Part shown: piece by piece, positions 38,839 to 46,820 of the stretch
Numbering within the stretch: the first letter of the stretch is position 1
Layout: the number at the start of each line of letters is the position of its first letter
NCBI RefSeq assembly: GCF_002954225.1
Contig: NZ_PPTH01000015.1
Coordinates: forward strand, 330,475 to 394,474
Direction: 5' to 3'
From: Arthrobacter ruber
GTDB taxonomy: Bacteria; Actinomycetota; Actinomycetes; Actinomycetales; Micrococcaceae
DNA: 64,000 bases
Program-made: the position numbers and the translations under genes
Notes under the pieces: model-generated
Seen by the model: only the letters and a program-made list of their open reading frames with translations
Databases searched by the model: none
Told to the model about the DNA's origin: nothing

Positions 38839-41730
38839 ATGGCCACTCGAACGACCCCTGCCCCGCGGGGCCAGCACCAGACCCGCAGCAGGGGAGCGTC
38901 CGCCGTCGGCGCGGCCCCCCGGACCAAGGCAGCAGGAGGGTCCTCGGCGAAGGGGAGTGCGCGTCCCCCGGCGAAGTCCCGGCAGGCGCCGGCCCCGCCG
39001 GAGCCCCGGCACGAGGACCGCCCCGCGCTCCCGCTGAGGGCCGTCCAGGCCGTCTGGATGGGCATGGCGGGCGCCGCCGCGTCCGGCGTCCGGGTCTTCG
39101 GGCACGCCGTCACCCCTGAGCGGGAGCTGCGCCGCGACGGCTCCGGCTTCTTCCTCCTCCTGCTCGCCCTCGCCGTCGCCGCCGTCGAGTGGTGGGCACT
39201 GACGGGCCTGCCCGCCGACATCGTGCACGCCGCGGCCGGCGGCACCTTCGGCTGGATGGCCCTGCTCCTGCCGTTCCTGCTCGGTATCGGCGCCGTGCGC
39301 CTCTTCCGGTACCCGGAGCGCCACCGGGCCAACAACCGCATCAGCATCGGCCTGCTCGTCATCCTCTTCGCCGGATCGGGCATCGCGCACCTCGTCGGTG
39401 GGGGGCCCGCCCTCTCGGACGGGCTCGACGCGCTCTGGCGAGCCGGCGGCGTGGTGGGCTTCCTCACGGCCGGTCCCCTCAGCTCCGTCCTCACGGCGTG
39501 GCCCGTCGGCGTCCTGCTCGCCCTCGTGGTCCTCCTCGGCCTGCTGATCGTCACCGCGACGCCCTTCCGCCACATCCCCGCCCGCCTGCGTTCGCTCTAC
39601 GAGCACCTGATGGGCCAGGACCCCGACGACGCCGGCCACAAGCGCGACGACGGGCACGACCAGAGCTACCTCTACGAGACGCACGGTGCCACGGCCAAGC
39701 CGGAGCCGAAGAAGCGCAAGCGCCTGTTCGGCAAGGACAGGACCGACGAACCCTTCGACGCCGAGCACGGCGCAGGCGCGGATGACGCCGACGGCTACGT
39801 GGGCGACGAGGCGTTCGAGCGCGCCGTCATCGAGGACGAGGAGCGCCGGGCCCGCGAGGCCGAGGCGGCCGTTCCCCCCGGCGTCCGTCGCCCCACCAAG
39901 CAGGAACTGGCCGCCGAGGAGCTCAAGCGCTCCTCGACCAGCCGCCGGCCCGCGGCACCGGCACCGGAGCGCGCCCCCGAGGGGGCCACCGAGGCGATCG
40001 ACGTCGTCCCCGCCGCGAAGGCGCTCATCGTCCCCTCCACCCCCGTGCAGCCGCAGGTCCCGCCGACTCCCATCCCGCAGCGCACCGAGCAGCTCCAGCT
40101 CGCCGGCGACGTCGCGTACACGCTGCCGCCGTCGGACTACCTGCCGGCCGGCACGCCGCCGAAGGAACGCTCGGAGGCCAACGACGCCGTCGTCGCCGCC
40201 CTGACCCACACCCTCGACCAGTTCAACGTGGACGCCAAGGTGACGGGCTTCTCCCGTGGCCCCACGGTGACGCGCTACGAGATCGAGCTCGCCCCGGGCA
40301 CCAAGGTGGAGCGCGTCACGGCCCTGTCGAAGAACATCTCCTACGCCGTCGCGAGCTCCGACGTCCGGATCCTCTCGCCCATCCCCGGCAAGTCCGCCAT
40401 CGGCATCGAGATCCCCAACACCGACCGCGAGACGGTGTCGCTCGGCGACGTGCTGCGCTCCGGCAACGCCCGGAAGACCGAGCACCCGATGGTCATGGGC
40501 GTGGGCAAGGACGTCGAGGGCGGGTTCGTCGTCGCGAACCTCGCCAAGATGCCCCACCTGCTCGTGGCCGGAGCCACGGGTGCCGGCAAGTCGTCCTTCG
40601 TGAACTCGATGATCACGTCCATCCTCATGCGTTCCACGCCCGACGAGGTGCGCATGGTCATGGTCGACCCCAAGCGCGTGGAGCTGACGGCCTACGAGGG
40701 CGTACCGCACCTGATCACCCCGATCATCACGAACCCCAAGAAGGCCGCCGAGGCGCTGCAGTGGGTGGTCCGGGAGATGGACACCCGCTACGACGACCTC
40801 GCGAACTTCGGGTACAAGCACATCGACGACTTCAACAAGGCGGTCCGCAACGGGAAGGTCGTCCCGCCCGAGGGCTCCAAGCGCGTCGTGCGCCCCTACC
40901 CGTACCTCCTGGTCATCGTGGACGAGCTCGCCGACCTCATGATGGTCGCGCCGCGCGACGTCGAGGACTCCATCGTCAGGATCACGCAGCTCGCGCGCGC
41001 CGCCGGCATCCACCTCGTGCTCGCCACGCAGCGGCCGTCCGTCGACGTCGTCACCGGCCTGATCAAGGCGAACGTCCCGTCCCGCATGGCGTTCGCGACG
41101 TCGTCCGTCACCGACTCCCGCGTGGTCCTCGACCAGCCGGGCGCCGAGAAGCTGATCGGTCAGGGCGACGCCCTCTTCCTGCCCATGGGCGCCTCCAAGC
41201 CCATGCGCGTCCAGGGTGCCTGGGTCACCGAGTCCGAGATCCACCGCGTCGTCGAGCACGTCAAGGGCCAGCTCCAGGCCACCTACCGCGAGGACGTGGC
41301 GGTCGAGGCGCCGAAGAAGCAGATCGACGACGACATCGGGGACGACCTCGACGTCCTGCTGCAGGCCACCGAGCTGGTGGTCACCACGCAGTTCGGGTCC
41401 ACGTCGATGCTGCAGCGCAAGCTGCGGGTCGGATTCGCGAAGGCCGGGCGGCTCATGGACCTCCTCGAGTCCCGCGGCGTCGTCGGCCCGTCCGAGGGCT
41501 CCAAGGCCCGCGACGTGCTGGTCAAGCCCGACGACCTCGAGCCGGTGCTTGCGGCCATGCGCGGCGACGAGCCGGTGGCCCAGCCGCGCCCCCCACAGGC
41601 GCCGGTGGACCTCGTGGCCGAGGACCTCGCCTCCAGGCCGCAGGCCGTCGACTACTACGACGGCGCGGATGCGACCGGGGGGTCCGCCGACGAGGACGGC
41701 GAGGACGCCTGGAACCTCACCGGCAGGTAG
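38839..41730 (+). CDS. ftsK: DNA translocase FtsK/SpoIIIE
   Basis: 963 residues. Moves chromosomal DNA through the division septum. A basic N-terminal tail (~75 residues) precedes four to five membrane helices (~100-250) and a charged linker. The motor then follows, with GATGAGKSSF (Walker A near residue 578), IVDELADLMM (Walker B) and ATQRPSVDVVTGLIKANVPSR. The C-terminal gamma winged helix (VTTQFGSTSMLQRKLRVGFAKAGRLMDLLESRGVVGP) recognises KOPS. ATG 38839 is preferred over GTG 38830: TACCGT (38826-38831) ends 7 nt before it. The TAG stop forms part of the pgsA -10. Confidence 0.95.
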   Translation: MATRTTPAPRGQHQTRSRGASAVGAAPRTKAAGGSSAKGSARPPAKSRQAPAPPEPRHEDRPALPLRAVQAVWMGMAGAAASGVRVFGHAVTPERELRRDGSGFFLLLLALAVAAVEWWALTGLPADIVHAAAGGTFGWMALLLPFLLGIGAVRLFRYPERHRANNRISIGLLVILFAGSGIAHLVGGGPALSDGLDALWRAGGVVGFLTAGPLSSVLTAWPVGVLLALVVLLGLLIVTATPFRHIPARLRSLYEHLMGQDPDDAGHKRDDGHDQSYLYETHGATAKPEPKKRKRLFGKDRTDEPFDAEHGAGADDADGYVGDEAFERAVIEDEERRAREAEAAVPPGVRRPTKQELAAEELKRSSTSRRPAAPAPERAPEGATEAIDVVPAAKALIVPSTPVQPQVPPTPIPQRTEQLQLAGDVAYTLPPSDYLPAGTPPKERSEANDAVVAALTHTLDQFNVDAKVTGFSRGPTVTRYEIELAPGTKVERVTALSKNISYAVASSDVRILSPIPGKSAIGIEIPNTDRETVSLGDVLRSGNARKTEHPMVMGVGKDVEGGFVVANLAKMPHLLVAGATGAGKSSFVNSMITSILMRSTPDEVRMVMVDPKRVELTAYEGVPHLITPIITNPKKAAEALQWVVREMDTRYDDLANFGYKHIDDFNKAVRNGKVVPPEGSKRVVRPYPYLLVIVDELADLMMVAPRDVEDSIVRITQLARAAGIHLVLATQRPSVDVVTGLIKANVPSRMAFATSSVTDSRVVLDQPGAEKLIGQGDALFLPMGASKPMRVQGAWVTESEIHRVVEHVKGQLQATYREDVAVEAPKKQIDDDIGDDLDVLLQATELVVTTQFGSTSMLQRKLRVGFAKAGRLMDLLESRGVVGPSEGSKARDVLVKPDDLEPVLAAMRGDEPVAQPRPPQAPVDLVAEDLASRPQAVDYYDGADATGGSADEDGEDAWNLTGR

Positions 41731-41733
41731 CCT
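41728..41733 (+). promoter_or_regulatory. pgsA -10 box sharing ftsK's stop codon
   Basis: TAGCCT, beginning with ftsK's TAG stop, ends 6 nt before pgsA's GTG 41740; no Shine-Dalgarno between them. Confidence 0.5.
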
Positions 41734-41739
41734 GAGACG

Positions 41740-42327
41740 GTGAACAGCTCCCCGAGCCCGGCGGTGCCGGTCCTGAACATCGCGAACGTCCTCACGGTCG
41801 TGCGCATCCTGCTGGTCCCCTTCTTCATCTGGTTCCTGCTGCTCGACGACGGGCGCGCCGGGCTGTTCCGCTGGCTCGCCGTCCTCACCTTCGTGGTCGC
41901 GATCTACACGGACAAGCTCGACGGCGACCTGGCCCGCAGCAGGGGGCTCATCACGGACTTCGGCAAGATCGCCGACCCGATCGCCGACAAGCTGCTCATC
42001 GGATCCGCCCTGGTGCTGCTGTCGGTCCTGGGCGAGCTCTGGTGGTGGGTGACCGTCGTCATCCTCGTCCGCGAGGTGGGCATCACGCTGTTGCGCTTCG
42101 CCGTGATCCGGTACGGCGTCATGCCGGCCTCTCGCGGCGGCAAGCTCAAGACCGTGGTCCAGACCGTCGCCATCCTGCTGTTCCTGATCCCGCTGCAGGC
42201 CCTCGTGGGGGACTGGGCGTGGTGGGTCGCCGCGGCCGTCATGGCGGCCGCCGTCGCCATCACCGTGGTGACCGGCGTCGACTACATCGTCCAGGCGATC
42301 CGGTTGCGGGCGAGCGCCCGCAAGTGA
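41740..42327 (+). CDS. pgsA: CDP-diacylglycerol-glycerol-3-phosphate 3-phosphatidyltransferase
   Basis: 195 residues, about five to six membrane helices. Phosphatidylglycerophosphate synthesis. The CDP-alcohol phosphotransferase motif is intact: DKLDGDLARSRGLITDFGKIADPIAD, with the two Asp pairs and the AR. GTG 41740. The stop overlaps cinA by 4 nt (GTGA). Confidence 0.93.
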   Translation: MNSSPSPAVPVLNIANVLTVVRILLVPFFIWFLLLDDGRAGLFRWLAVLTFVVAIYTDKLDGDLARSRGLITDFGKIADPIADKLLIGSALVLLSVLGELWWWVTVVILVREVGITLLRFAVIRYGVMPASRGGKLKTVVQTVAILLFLIPLQALVGDWAWWVAAAVMAAAVAITVVTGVDYIVQAIRLRASARK

Positions 42328-42821
42328 CGGCGGTGCGGCCGGCATCGGACGTCGTCGCCCTCGCGGCGCGGCGGGGACTCACGGTGGCCACGGCCGAGTC
42401 GCTCACGGCGGGGATGGTCGCCGCAGCCCTCGCCGAGGTGCCGGGCGCCTCGTCCGTGCTGCAGGGCGGCATAGTGGCATATCAGGTGTCCGTCAAGCAG
42501 AACCTCCTGGGGGTCGATGCGCAGCTCCTCGCGAGCGCCGGTGCCGTGGATGCCCGCGTCGCCGCGGCGATGGCGGAGGGGGCGCGGTCCGCGCTCTCGG
42601 CCGACATCGGTATCGCGACCACCGGCGTCGCCGGCCCGTCGGCGCACGAGGGCAAGCCCGTCGGCACCGTGTTCACGGCGGTCTCGAGCGCCGAGGGCAC
42701 GGAATCGTTCGAACACCACTTCGCCGGGACCCGCGACGAGATCAGGGCCGCTTCGCGGGATGCCGTGCTCGGCGAGCTCCTCGGAGCACTGTCCAGGGGA
42801 ACAAACGGCGGGCAGGGGTAG
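42324..42821 (+). CDS. cinA: CinA C-terminal family (nicotinamide-nucleotide amidohydrolase PncC-like)
   Basis: 165 residues, the stand-alone CinA C-terminal domain. TVATAESLTAGMVAAALAEVPGASSVLQGGIVAYQVSVKQNLLGV and IGIATTGVAGPSAHEGKPVGTVFTAV are diagnostic. Family members deamidate NMN. It is coupled to pgsA by a GTGA overlap and precedes clgR, the usual actinobacterial order. Confidence 0.92.
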   Translation: MTAVRPASDVVALAARRGLTVATAESLTAGMVAAALAEVPGASSVLQGGIVAYQVSVKQNLLGVDAQLLASAGAVDARVAAAMAEGARSALSADIGIATTGVAGPSAHEGKPVGTVFTAVSSAEGTESFEHHFAGTRDEIRAASRDAVLGELLGALSRGTNGGQG

Positions 42822-42850
42822 TTATAAACAGTGCCGGCCGTTGGTAGGGT
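42822..42850 (+). promoter_or_regulatory. clgR promoter candidate
   Basis: TTATAA (42822-42827) and TAGGGT (42845-42850) with 17 nt spacing, immediately after the cinA stop. Transcription would begin near 42857, leaving a leader of ~90 nt (to ATG 42947) or ~180 nt (to ATG 43040). Confidence 0.5.
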
Positions 42851-43039
42851 TGGCGACTCAGGCTCAAGCAGCTCGGGCAGGTCATCATCACGTGGCACAC
42901 GTCGATCAGGACGGTGCCGCATTCATGAGGGAGCAAGGCGATACAGATGGTAAAGCAGCCCGTGTCCGTAAACGGCGTCGTCCGTTGGCGTGATGTGGGG
43001 TTGGCAGAGGATGCACAACGCAAGCCCAAGGAGCGCAAA

Positions 43040-43387
43040 ATGGTAGTTCTTCGCCATGAGATCGGCGATGTCCTCCGCGACGTCCGCCAGCGCCAGGGCC
43101 GGACTCTGCGTGAGGTGTCGCACAGTGCGAGGGTCTCCCTCGGATACCTCAGCGAGGTCGAGCGTGGCCAGAAGGAAGCATCCTCTGAACTCCTCTCATC
43201 AATCTGCAGTGCACTCGAGGTGCCGCTCTCCTCGATGCTGCGGGAAGTCAGCGACCGCCTGGCAGAAGCAGAAGGCGTGTCCATCCCGGACACCATCCCG
43301 CAGGAGTTCTCGCGGGAGTTCGGGGACGATCTCACCGACGATCTGAACGACGACTTCCGTCGGGGACTCGCGGCCACGAACCGCTAG
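43040..43387 (+). CDS. clgR: ClgR-like XRE-family transcriptional activator
   Basis: 115 residues from ATG 43040, which has AAGGAG (43028-43033) 6 nt ahead and begins [25 protein letters not shown] like known ClgR proteins. An in-frame ATG at 42947 with AAGG 8 nt upstream would add 31 residues ([20 protein letters not shown]) and cannot be excluded. The HTH is [38 protein letters not shown], nearly invariant in ClgR. It activates clp protease genes in related bacteria. The acidic C-terminal tail ([17 protein letters not shown]) may include a degradation signal; that is inference. Confidence 0.9.
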   Translation: MVVLRHEIGDVLRDVRQRQGRTLREVSHSARVSLGYLSEVERGQKEASSELLSSICSALEVPLSSMLREVSDRLAEAEGVSIPDTIPQEFSREFGDDLTDDLNDDFRRGLAATNR

Positions 43388-43400
43388 TACCCCCACGACA

Positions 43401-43434
43401 AGGAAGGCCCGTCCCCTCGGGGACGGGCCTTCCT
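43401..43434. terminator. Bidirectional terminator between clgR and the MarR gene
   Basis: Perfect 15-bp stem (43401-43415 with 43420-43434) with a CTCG loop, flanked by ACA on the left and TGCC on the right. Placed between two convergent genes. Confidence 0.85.
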
Positions 43435-43442
43435 GCCGTCCG

Positions 43443-43952
43443 CTACCAGTTGTCCTTGGTGTACGTGTTGTTCAGCTGGGCGATCAGGGTGCCGAGCCGG
43501 GTGAGGTCGTCGACGTCCCAGTCCTCCATGAGCTGGTGGAACGCCTGCTTGCGGGCGTGCTGCGCCGCGACGAGCTGCCGGGTCCCGGCCTCCGTCAGCG
43601 AGATCGCCTGGGCACGGCCGTCCAGGGGGTCGGCCTCCTTCTGCACGAGTCCGAGCTGTTCCAGCATCGCGATCTGCCGGCTGACCGACGGCTTGCCCAC
43701 GCCCACGCTGGCGGCGATGTCCGTGAGGCGCATGGAACCCTCGCGCTGCAGGATCACGAGGAGCCCGTAGGCTGCCGGCTCCATGTCGGGGTGCACGCGG
43801 CGGGCCACCTTGTAGGAGTTCGACCGCGCCCGCCGCCACAGCATGCTCAACTGCTGCTCGAGCGCCTCGATGGCGGCATCGGTGTCGGCGTCATCCCCGG
43901 GGTAGGCGGCAAGGCCCGGGCCGGGGTCCGTGGTGCTCGGCTTCGCGTTCAT
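43443..43952 (-). CDS. MarR family transcriptional regulator
   Basis: 169 residues. The winged helix is clear: AAYGLLVILQREGSMRLTDIAASVGVGKPSVSRQIAMLEQLGLVQKEADPLDGRAQAISLTEAGTRQL. No cognate target gene is adjacent. ATG 43952 follows TACAAT (43964-43959 on this strand) by 6 nt without a ribosome site: a very good leaderless candidate. Ligand unknown. Confidence 0.92.
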   Translation of the reverse strand: MNAKPSTTDPGPGLAAYPGDDADTDAAIEALEQQLSMLWRRARSNSYKVARRVHPDMEPAAYGLLVILQREGSMRLTDIAASVGVGKPSVSRQIAMLEQLGLVQKEADPLDGRAQAISLTEAGTRQLVAAQHARKQAFHQLMEDWDVDDLTRLGTLIAQLNNTYTKDNW

Positions 43953-44192
43953 GGGGCCATTGTAGGGTGACGTGTCGCGGGGAACACCATGGCGCGGCCA
44001 ACTCCTTCCGCCCCGTCGGCGCCGGGGTGCGGGCACCGACGGCCGGTGCTGCCGCGGCGGCCCCACCCGCTGCCGCGCGCGGGCGGAGGATCGGGCGCGA
44101 CGGTGCACCCGCCGGGTGGTGCACGCAGAATAGAGGGATGCGCGCGGCTCCACGGCAGCCGCGCGGCCGGACGACGAGAGCAGGGACAGCAC

Positions 44193-44411
44193 ATGCGGTT
44201 GAGCGACTTCTGGCGACTGATGGACGAGGAGTTCGGCGCGGGCTACTCCAGGACCCTCGCCAGGGATCTCGTCGTCGACCGGCTCGGCGACCGGACCGCG
44301 GCCGAAGCACTCGCCGCAGGGGTGGACCCGCGGGCCGTATGGGAGGCGGTGTGCCGGGCGCAGGACGTGCCGCGGGAGCGCTGGCTGGGCCGCGACATCA
44401 GGCCCCGGTGA
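44193..44411 (+). CDS. DUF3046 protein
   Basis: 72 residues: RLSDFWRLMDEEFGAGYSRTLARDLVVDRLGDRTAAEALAAGVDPRAVWEAVC, then VPRERWLGRD. This small actinobacterial protein is conserved just upstream of recA (Rv2738c in M. tuberculosis). ATG 44193 has AGGGACA ~4 nt upstream. Function unknown. Confidence 0.88.
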   Translation: MRLSDFWRLMDEEFGAGYSRTLARDLVVDRLGDRTAAEALAAGVDPRAVWEAVCRAQDVPRERWLGRDIRPR

Positions 44412-44466
44412 GTCCGCGGGGACGGTCCGCAGCCGGGAATCGGACACCCGCGGATGCCGCGAATAA

Positions 44467-44495
44467 TCGAATACCTGTTCGGACGGCGGTATACT
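44467..44495 (+). promoter_or_regulatory. recA promoter with LexA (SOS) box
   Basis: TCGAAT-ACCT-GTTCGG (44467-44482) matches the Gram-positive/actinobacterial LexA box TCGAAC-N4-GTTCGA at 10 of 12 positions. A TATACT -10 lies at 44490-44495, so the box occupies the -35 region. LexA binding would block RNA polymerase. The leader to ATG 44621 is ~120 nt. Confidence 0.8.
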
Positions 44496-44620
44496 GGGGG
44501 AGGAGTCGGCGCGCTCCTGTGCACATAGCGGTGACCCGACCTCAAACTGTCGGCGCAGGCTAATACAGTCGTCATGAACACGTAAACAGGCCAGTTGGCC
44601 ATGGACAACCGAGGTGAAGA

Positions 44621-45667
44621 ATGGCCGCTCCAGACCGCGAGAAAGCCCTCGAAGCTGCTCTCGCCCAGATCGACAAGCAGTACGGCAAGGGATCCGTGAT
44701 GCGTCTCGGCGACGAGACGCGGGCGCCCATCGAGACCATCTCGACCAGCTCCATCGCCCTGGACGCCGCCCTCGGCATCGGTGGCCTCCCGCGTGGCAGG
44801 GTCGTGGAGATCTACGGCCCGGAATCCTCCGGAAAGACCACCGTCGCCCTCCACGCCGTCGCCAGCGCTCAGCGCAACGGGGGGATCGCCGCCTTCATCG
44901 ACGCCGAGCACGCCCTCGATCCCGAGTACGCCAAGAGGCTGGGCGTCGACACCGATGCCCTGCTCGTGTCGCAGCCGGATACCGGTGAGCAGGCGCTCGA
45001 GATCATGGACATGCTGGTGGGATCGGGTTCGATCGACATCATCGTCATCGACTCCGTCGCCGCGCTCGTACCGCGCGCCGAGATCGAGGGCGAGATGGGC
45101 GACAGCCACGTCGGCCTCCAGGCTCGCCTGATGAGCCAGGCGCTCCGGAAGATCACGGGACGACTGAGCCAGACCAAGACCACCGCGATCTTCATCAACC
45201 AGCTGCGCGAGAAGATCGGCGTCTTCTTCGGGAGCCCCGAGACCACCACGGGTGGCAAGGCGCTCAAGTTCTACGCGTCGGTGCGCATCGACGTGCGCCG
45301 CATCGAGACGCTGAAGGAAGGCGTGAATGCGGTGGGTAACCGGACCCGCGCCAAGATCGTGAAGAACAAGATGGCACCGCCCTTCAAGCAGGCCGAGTTC
45401 GACATCCTCTACGGTCACGGCATCTCCCGTGAGGGCGGGCTGATCGACGTGGGCGTCGAGAACGGACTGGTGAAGAAGTCCGGTGCCTGGTTCACCTACG
45501 ACGGGGATCAGCTGGGGCAGGGCAAGGAGAACGCCCGGAAGTTCCTCAGGGACAACCCCGGCCTGGCTGACGAGCTCGAGCAGAAGATCAGGGTCAAGCT
45601 CGGCATCGGCGTGCAGCCGGAGGAAGAGGTCGAGGCTCCCAAGCTCAAGGCCGTCGGCGGCGAGTAG
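44621..45667 (+). CDS. recA: Recombinase RecA
   Basis: 348 residues. Strand exchange and co-protease for LexA. Walker [10 protein letters not shown] (66-74), [14 protein letters not shown] (Walker B), L1/L2 region [21 protein letters not shown] and [19 protein letters not shown]. No intein is present. ATG 44621 has GAGGTGA ~3-9 nt upstream. recX follows after 5 nt. Confidence 0.98.
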   Translation: MAAPDREKALEAALAQIDKQYGKGSVMRLGDETRAPIETISTSSIALDAALGIGGLPRGRVVEIYGPESSGKTTVALHAVASAQRNGGIAAFIDAEHALDPEYAKRLGVDTDALLVSQPDTGEQALEIMDMLVGSGSIDIIVIDSVAALVPRAEIEGEMGDSHVGLQARLMSQALRKITGRLSQTKTTAIFINQLREKIGVFFGSPETTTGGKALKFYASVRIDVRRIETLKEGVNAVGNRTRAKIVKNKMAPPFKQAEFDILYGHGISREGGLIDVGVENGLVKKSGAWFTYDGDQLGQGKENARKFLRDNPGLADELEQKIRVKLGIGVQPEEEVEAPKLKAVGGE

Positions 45668-45672
45668 GGCGC

Positions 45673-46767
45673 ATGCCGACCGACCCCGGGCCCGAACCGG
45701 TCGAATGGGGGATCTCCTTCGGCCGGTTCGGTTCGGACAGCTCGCGGGACGATCCGGCGGGAAGCACCGACTCCAGCGGCTCGAAGACGGCCGGGCGGGG
45801 GTCGTTCGGCCGGTCCGGGACGAGCAGTTCCGGTGACGGGTCGGCCGGTTCGTCCGGCTCCAGCGGCTCGAAGAAGACCGGGCGGGGGTCGTTCGGCCGT
45901 TCGGGTTTCCCGCAGTCCAGGTCCTCCGCCGGCCGGACCGCCGGAGGCCAGAAACGGGCCCGGTCCGGGGGCCGTGGCGGAGGTTCACGCCGGGCCCCGT
46001 TCGACGACCCTTTCAGCCCGGTTGTTGGCTCGTCGGCGGATGCGCCGGACGCAGGGGAGAGGTCCGCAGATCCCGCGTTCCACCCGGAATGGCCCGATGG
46101 TGCCGGTCACGACGCCGCCGGATCGGGCGGAGCCCAGGAGGTCCACCTGGACCCATCGGCGGAGGAGCTTCCCGGGCGGCGCCGCGCGGGCCGCAGCACC
46201 AGGGGCCGAGCCGCAGGCAGGGCCCCCGGCACTGACGGCGACAGCCCGCCCGGGTCCGACGCACCCGCGAGGAGCGACGAGGACTGGGCATCGGAAGCGC
46301 GGTCCATCCTGCTGCGCCAGCTCGCCCTCGGTGCGCGGAGCCGCCACCAGCTCGACGTCAAGCTCACCGAGCGGGCTGTCCCCGCAACGGTGGCGGCCGC
46401 CGTCCTCGACCGGTTCGAAGAGGTTCAGTTGATCGACGACGCCGAGTTCGCCCGCATGTGGGTCCGGACCCGGACCGCCGCCAGGTCGCTGTCCCGGTCG
46501 TCCCTGCGCCGTGAGCTCGCGGACAAGGGCATCGAGACGGAGCTGGCGGAGGATGCCCTGCTGCAGATCTCCGACGAGGACGAGCACGAGCGGGCGCGTG
46601 ACGTCGTCAGGCGAAAGCTCCGCAGCAGCACCGACCTGTCCGACCGTGCGGTGCGCGACAAGGAGGTGCGCCGGCTCGTCGGCGTCCTCGCCCGCAAGGG
46701 CTACAGTCCCGGTACCGCGTTCTCGATCGTCAAGGACGTCATCGCCGAGGCGGGCACCGACGATTGA
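45673..46767 (+). CDS. recX: Regulatory protein RecX with long disordered N-terminal extension
   Basis: 364 residues, about twice the usual length. The RecX domain is the last ~160 residues: [80 protein letters not shown], ending [18 protein letters not shown]. The first ~205 residues are Ser/Gly/Asp/Arg-rich with two copies of a [14 protein letters not shown] motif. RecX inhibits RecA filaments. An internal start (for example within the last 180 residues) cannot be excluded, but the extension has the same codon bias as its neighbours. Co-transcribed with recA. Confidence 0.88.
   Translation: MPTDPGPEPVEWGISFGRFGSDSSRDDPAGSTDSSGSKTAGRGSFGRSGTSSSGDGSAGSSGSSGSKKTGRGSFGRSGFPQSRSSAGRTAGGQKRARSGGRGGGSRRAPFDDPFSPVVGSSADAPDAGERSADPAFHPEWPDGAGHDAAGSGGAQEVHLDPSAEELPGRRRAGRSTRGRAAGRAPGTDGDSPPGSDAPARSDEDWASEARSILLRQLALGARSRHQLDVKLTERAVPATVAAAVLDRFEEVQLIDDAEFARMWVRTRTAARSLSRSSLRRELADKGIETELAEDALLQISDEDEHERARDVVRRKLRSSTDLSDRAVRDKEVRRLVGVLARKGYSPGTAFSIVKDVIAEAGTDD
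45771..45906 (+). repeat. Direct repeat (~48 bp, two copies) in recX
   Basis: Near-identical segments start at 45771 and 45858 (87 nt, 29 codons apart). They encode [16 protein letters not shown] and [16 protein letters not shown]. In-frame spacing means recombination between them would delete 29 residues without a frameshift. Confidence 0.85.
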
Positions 46768-46820
46768 GCGGAACCGGAAGGATTGTGGGCGTTCCGGCCG
46801 CCAGCCGTACGCTTGAGGGC

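Noticed and set aside
38716..42345. Very long open frame antisense to ftsK and pgsA (over 1200 codons), and similar ones antisense to infB, pnp and the SatD-ispG region
   Set aside because: In GC-rich DNA the third-position bias of the real gene keeps antisense frames open. Their translations are Gly/Arg/Asp/Val-rich with no family motifs, while the sense frames are unmistakable.
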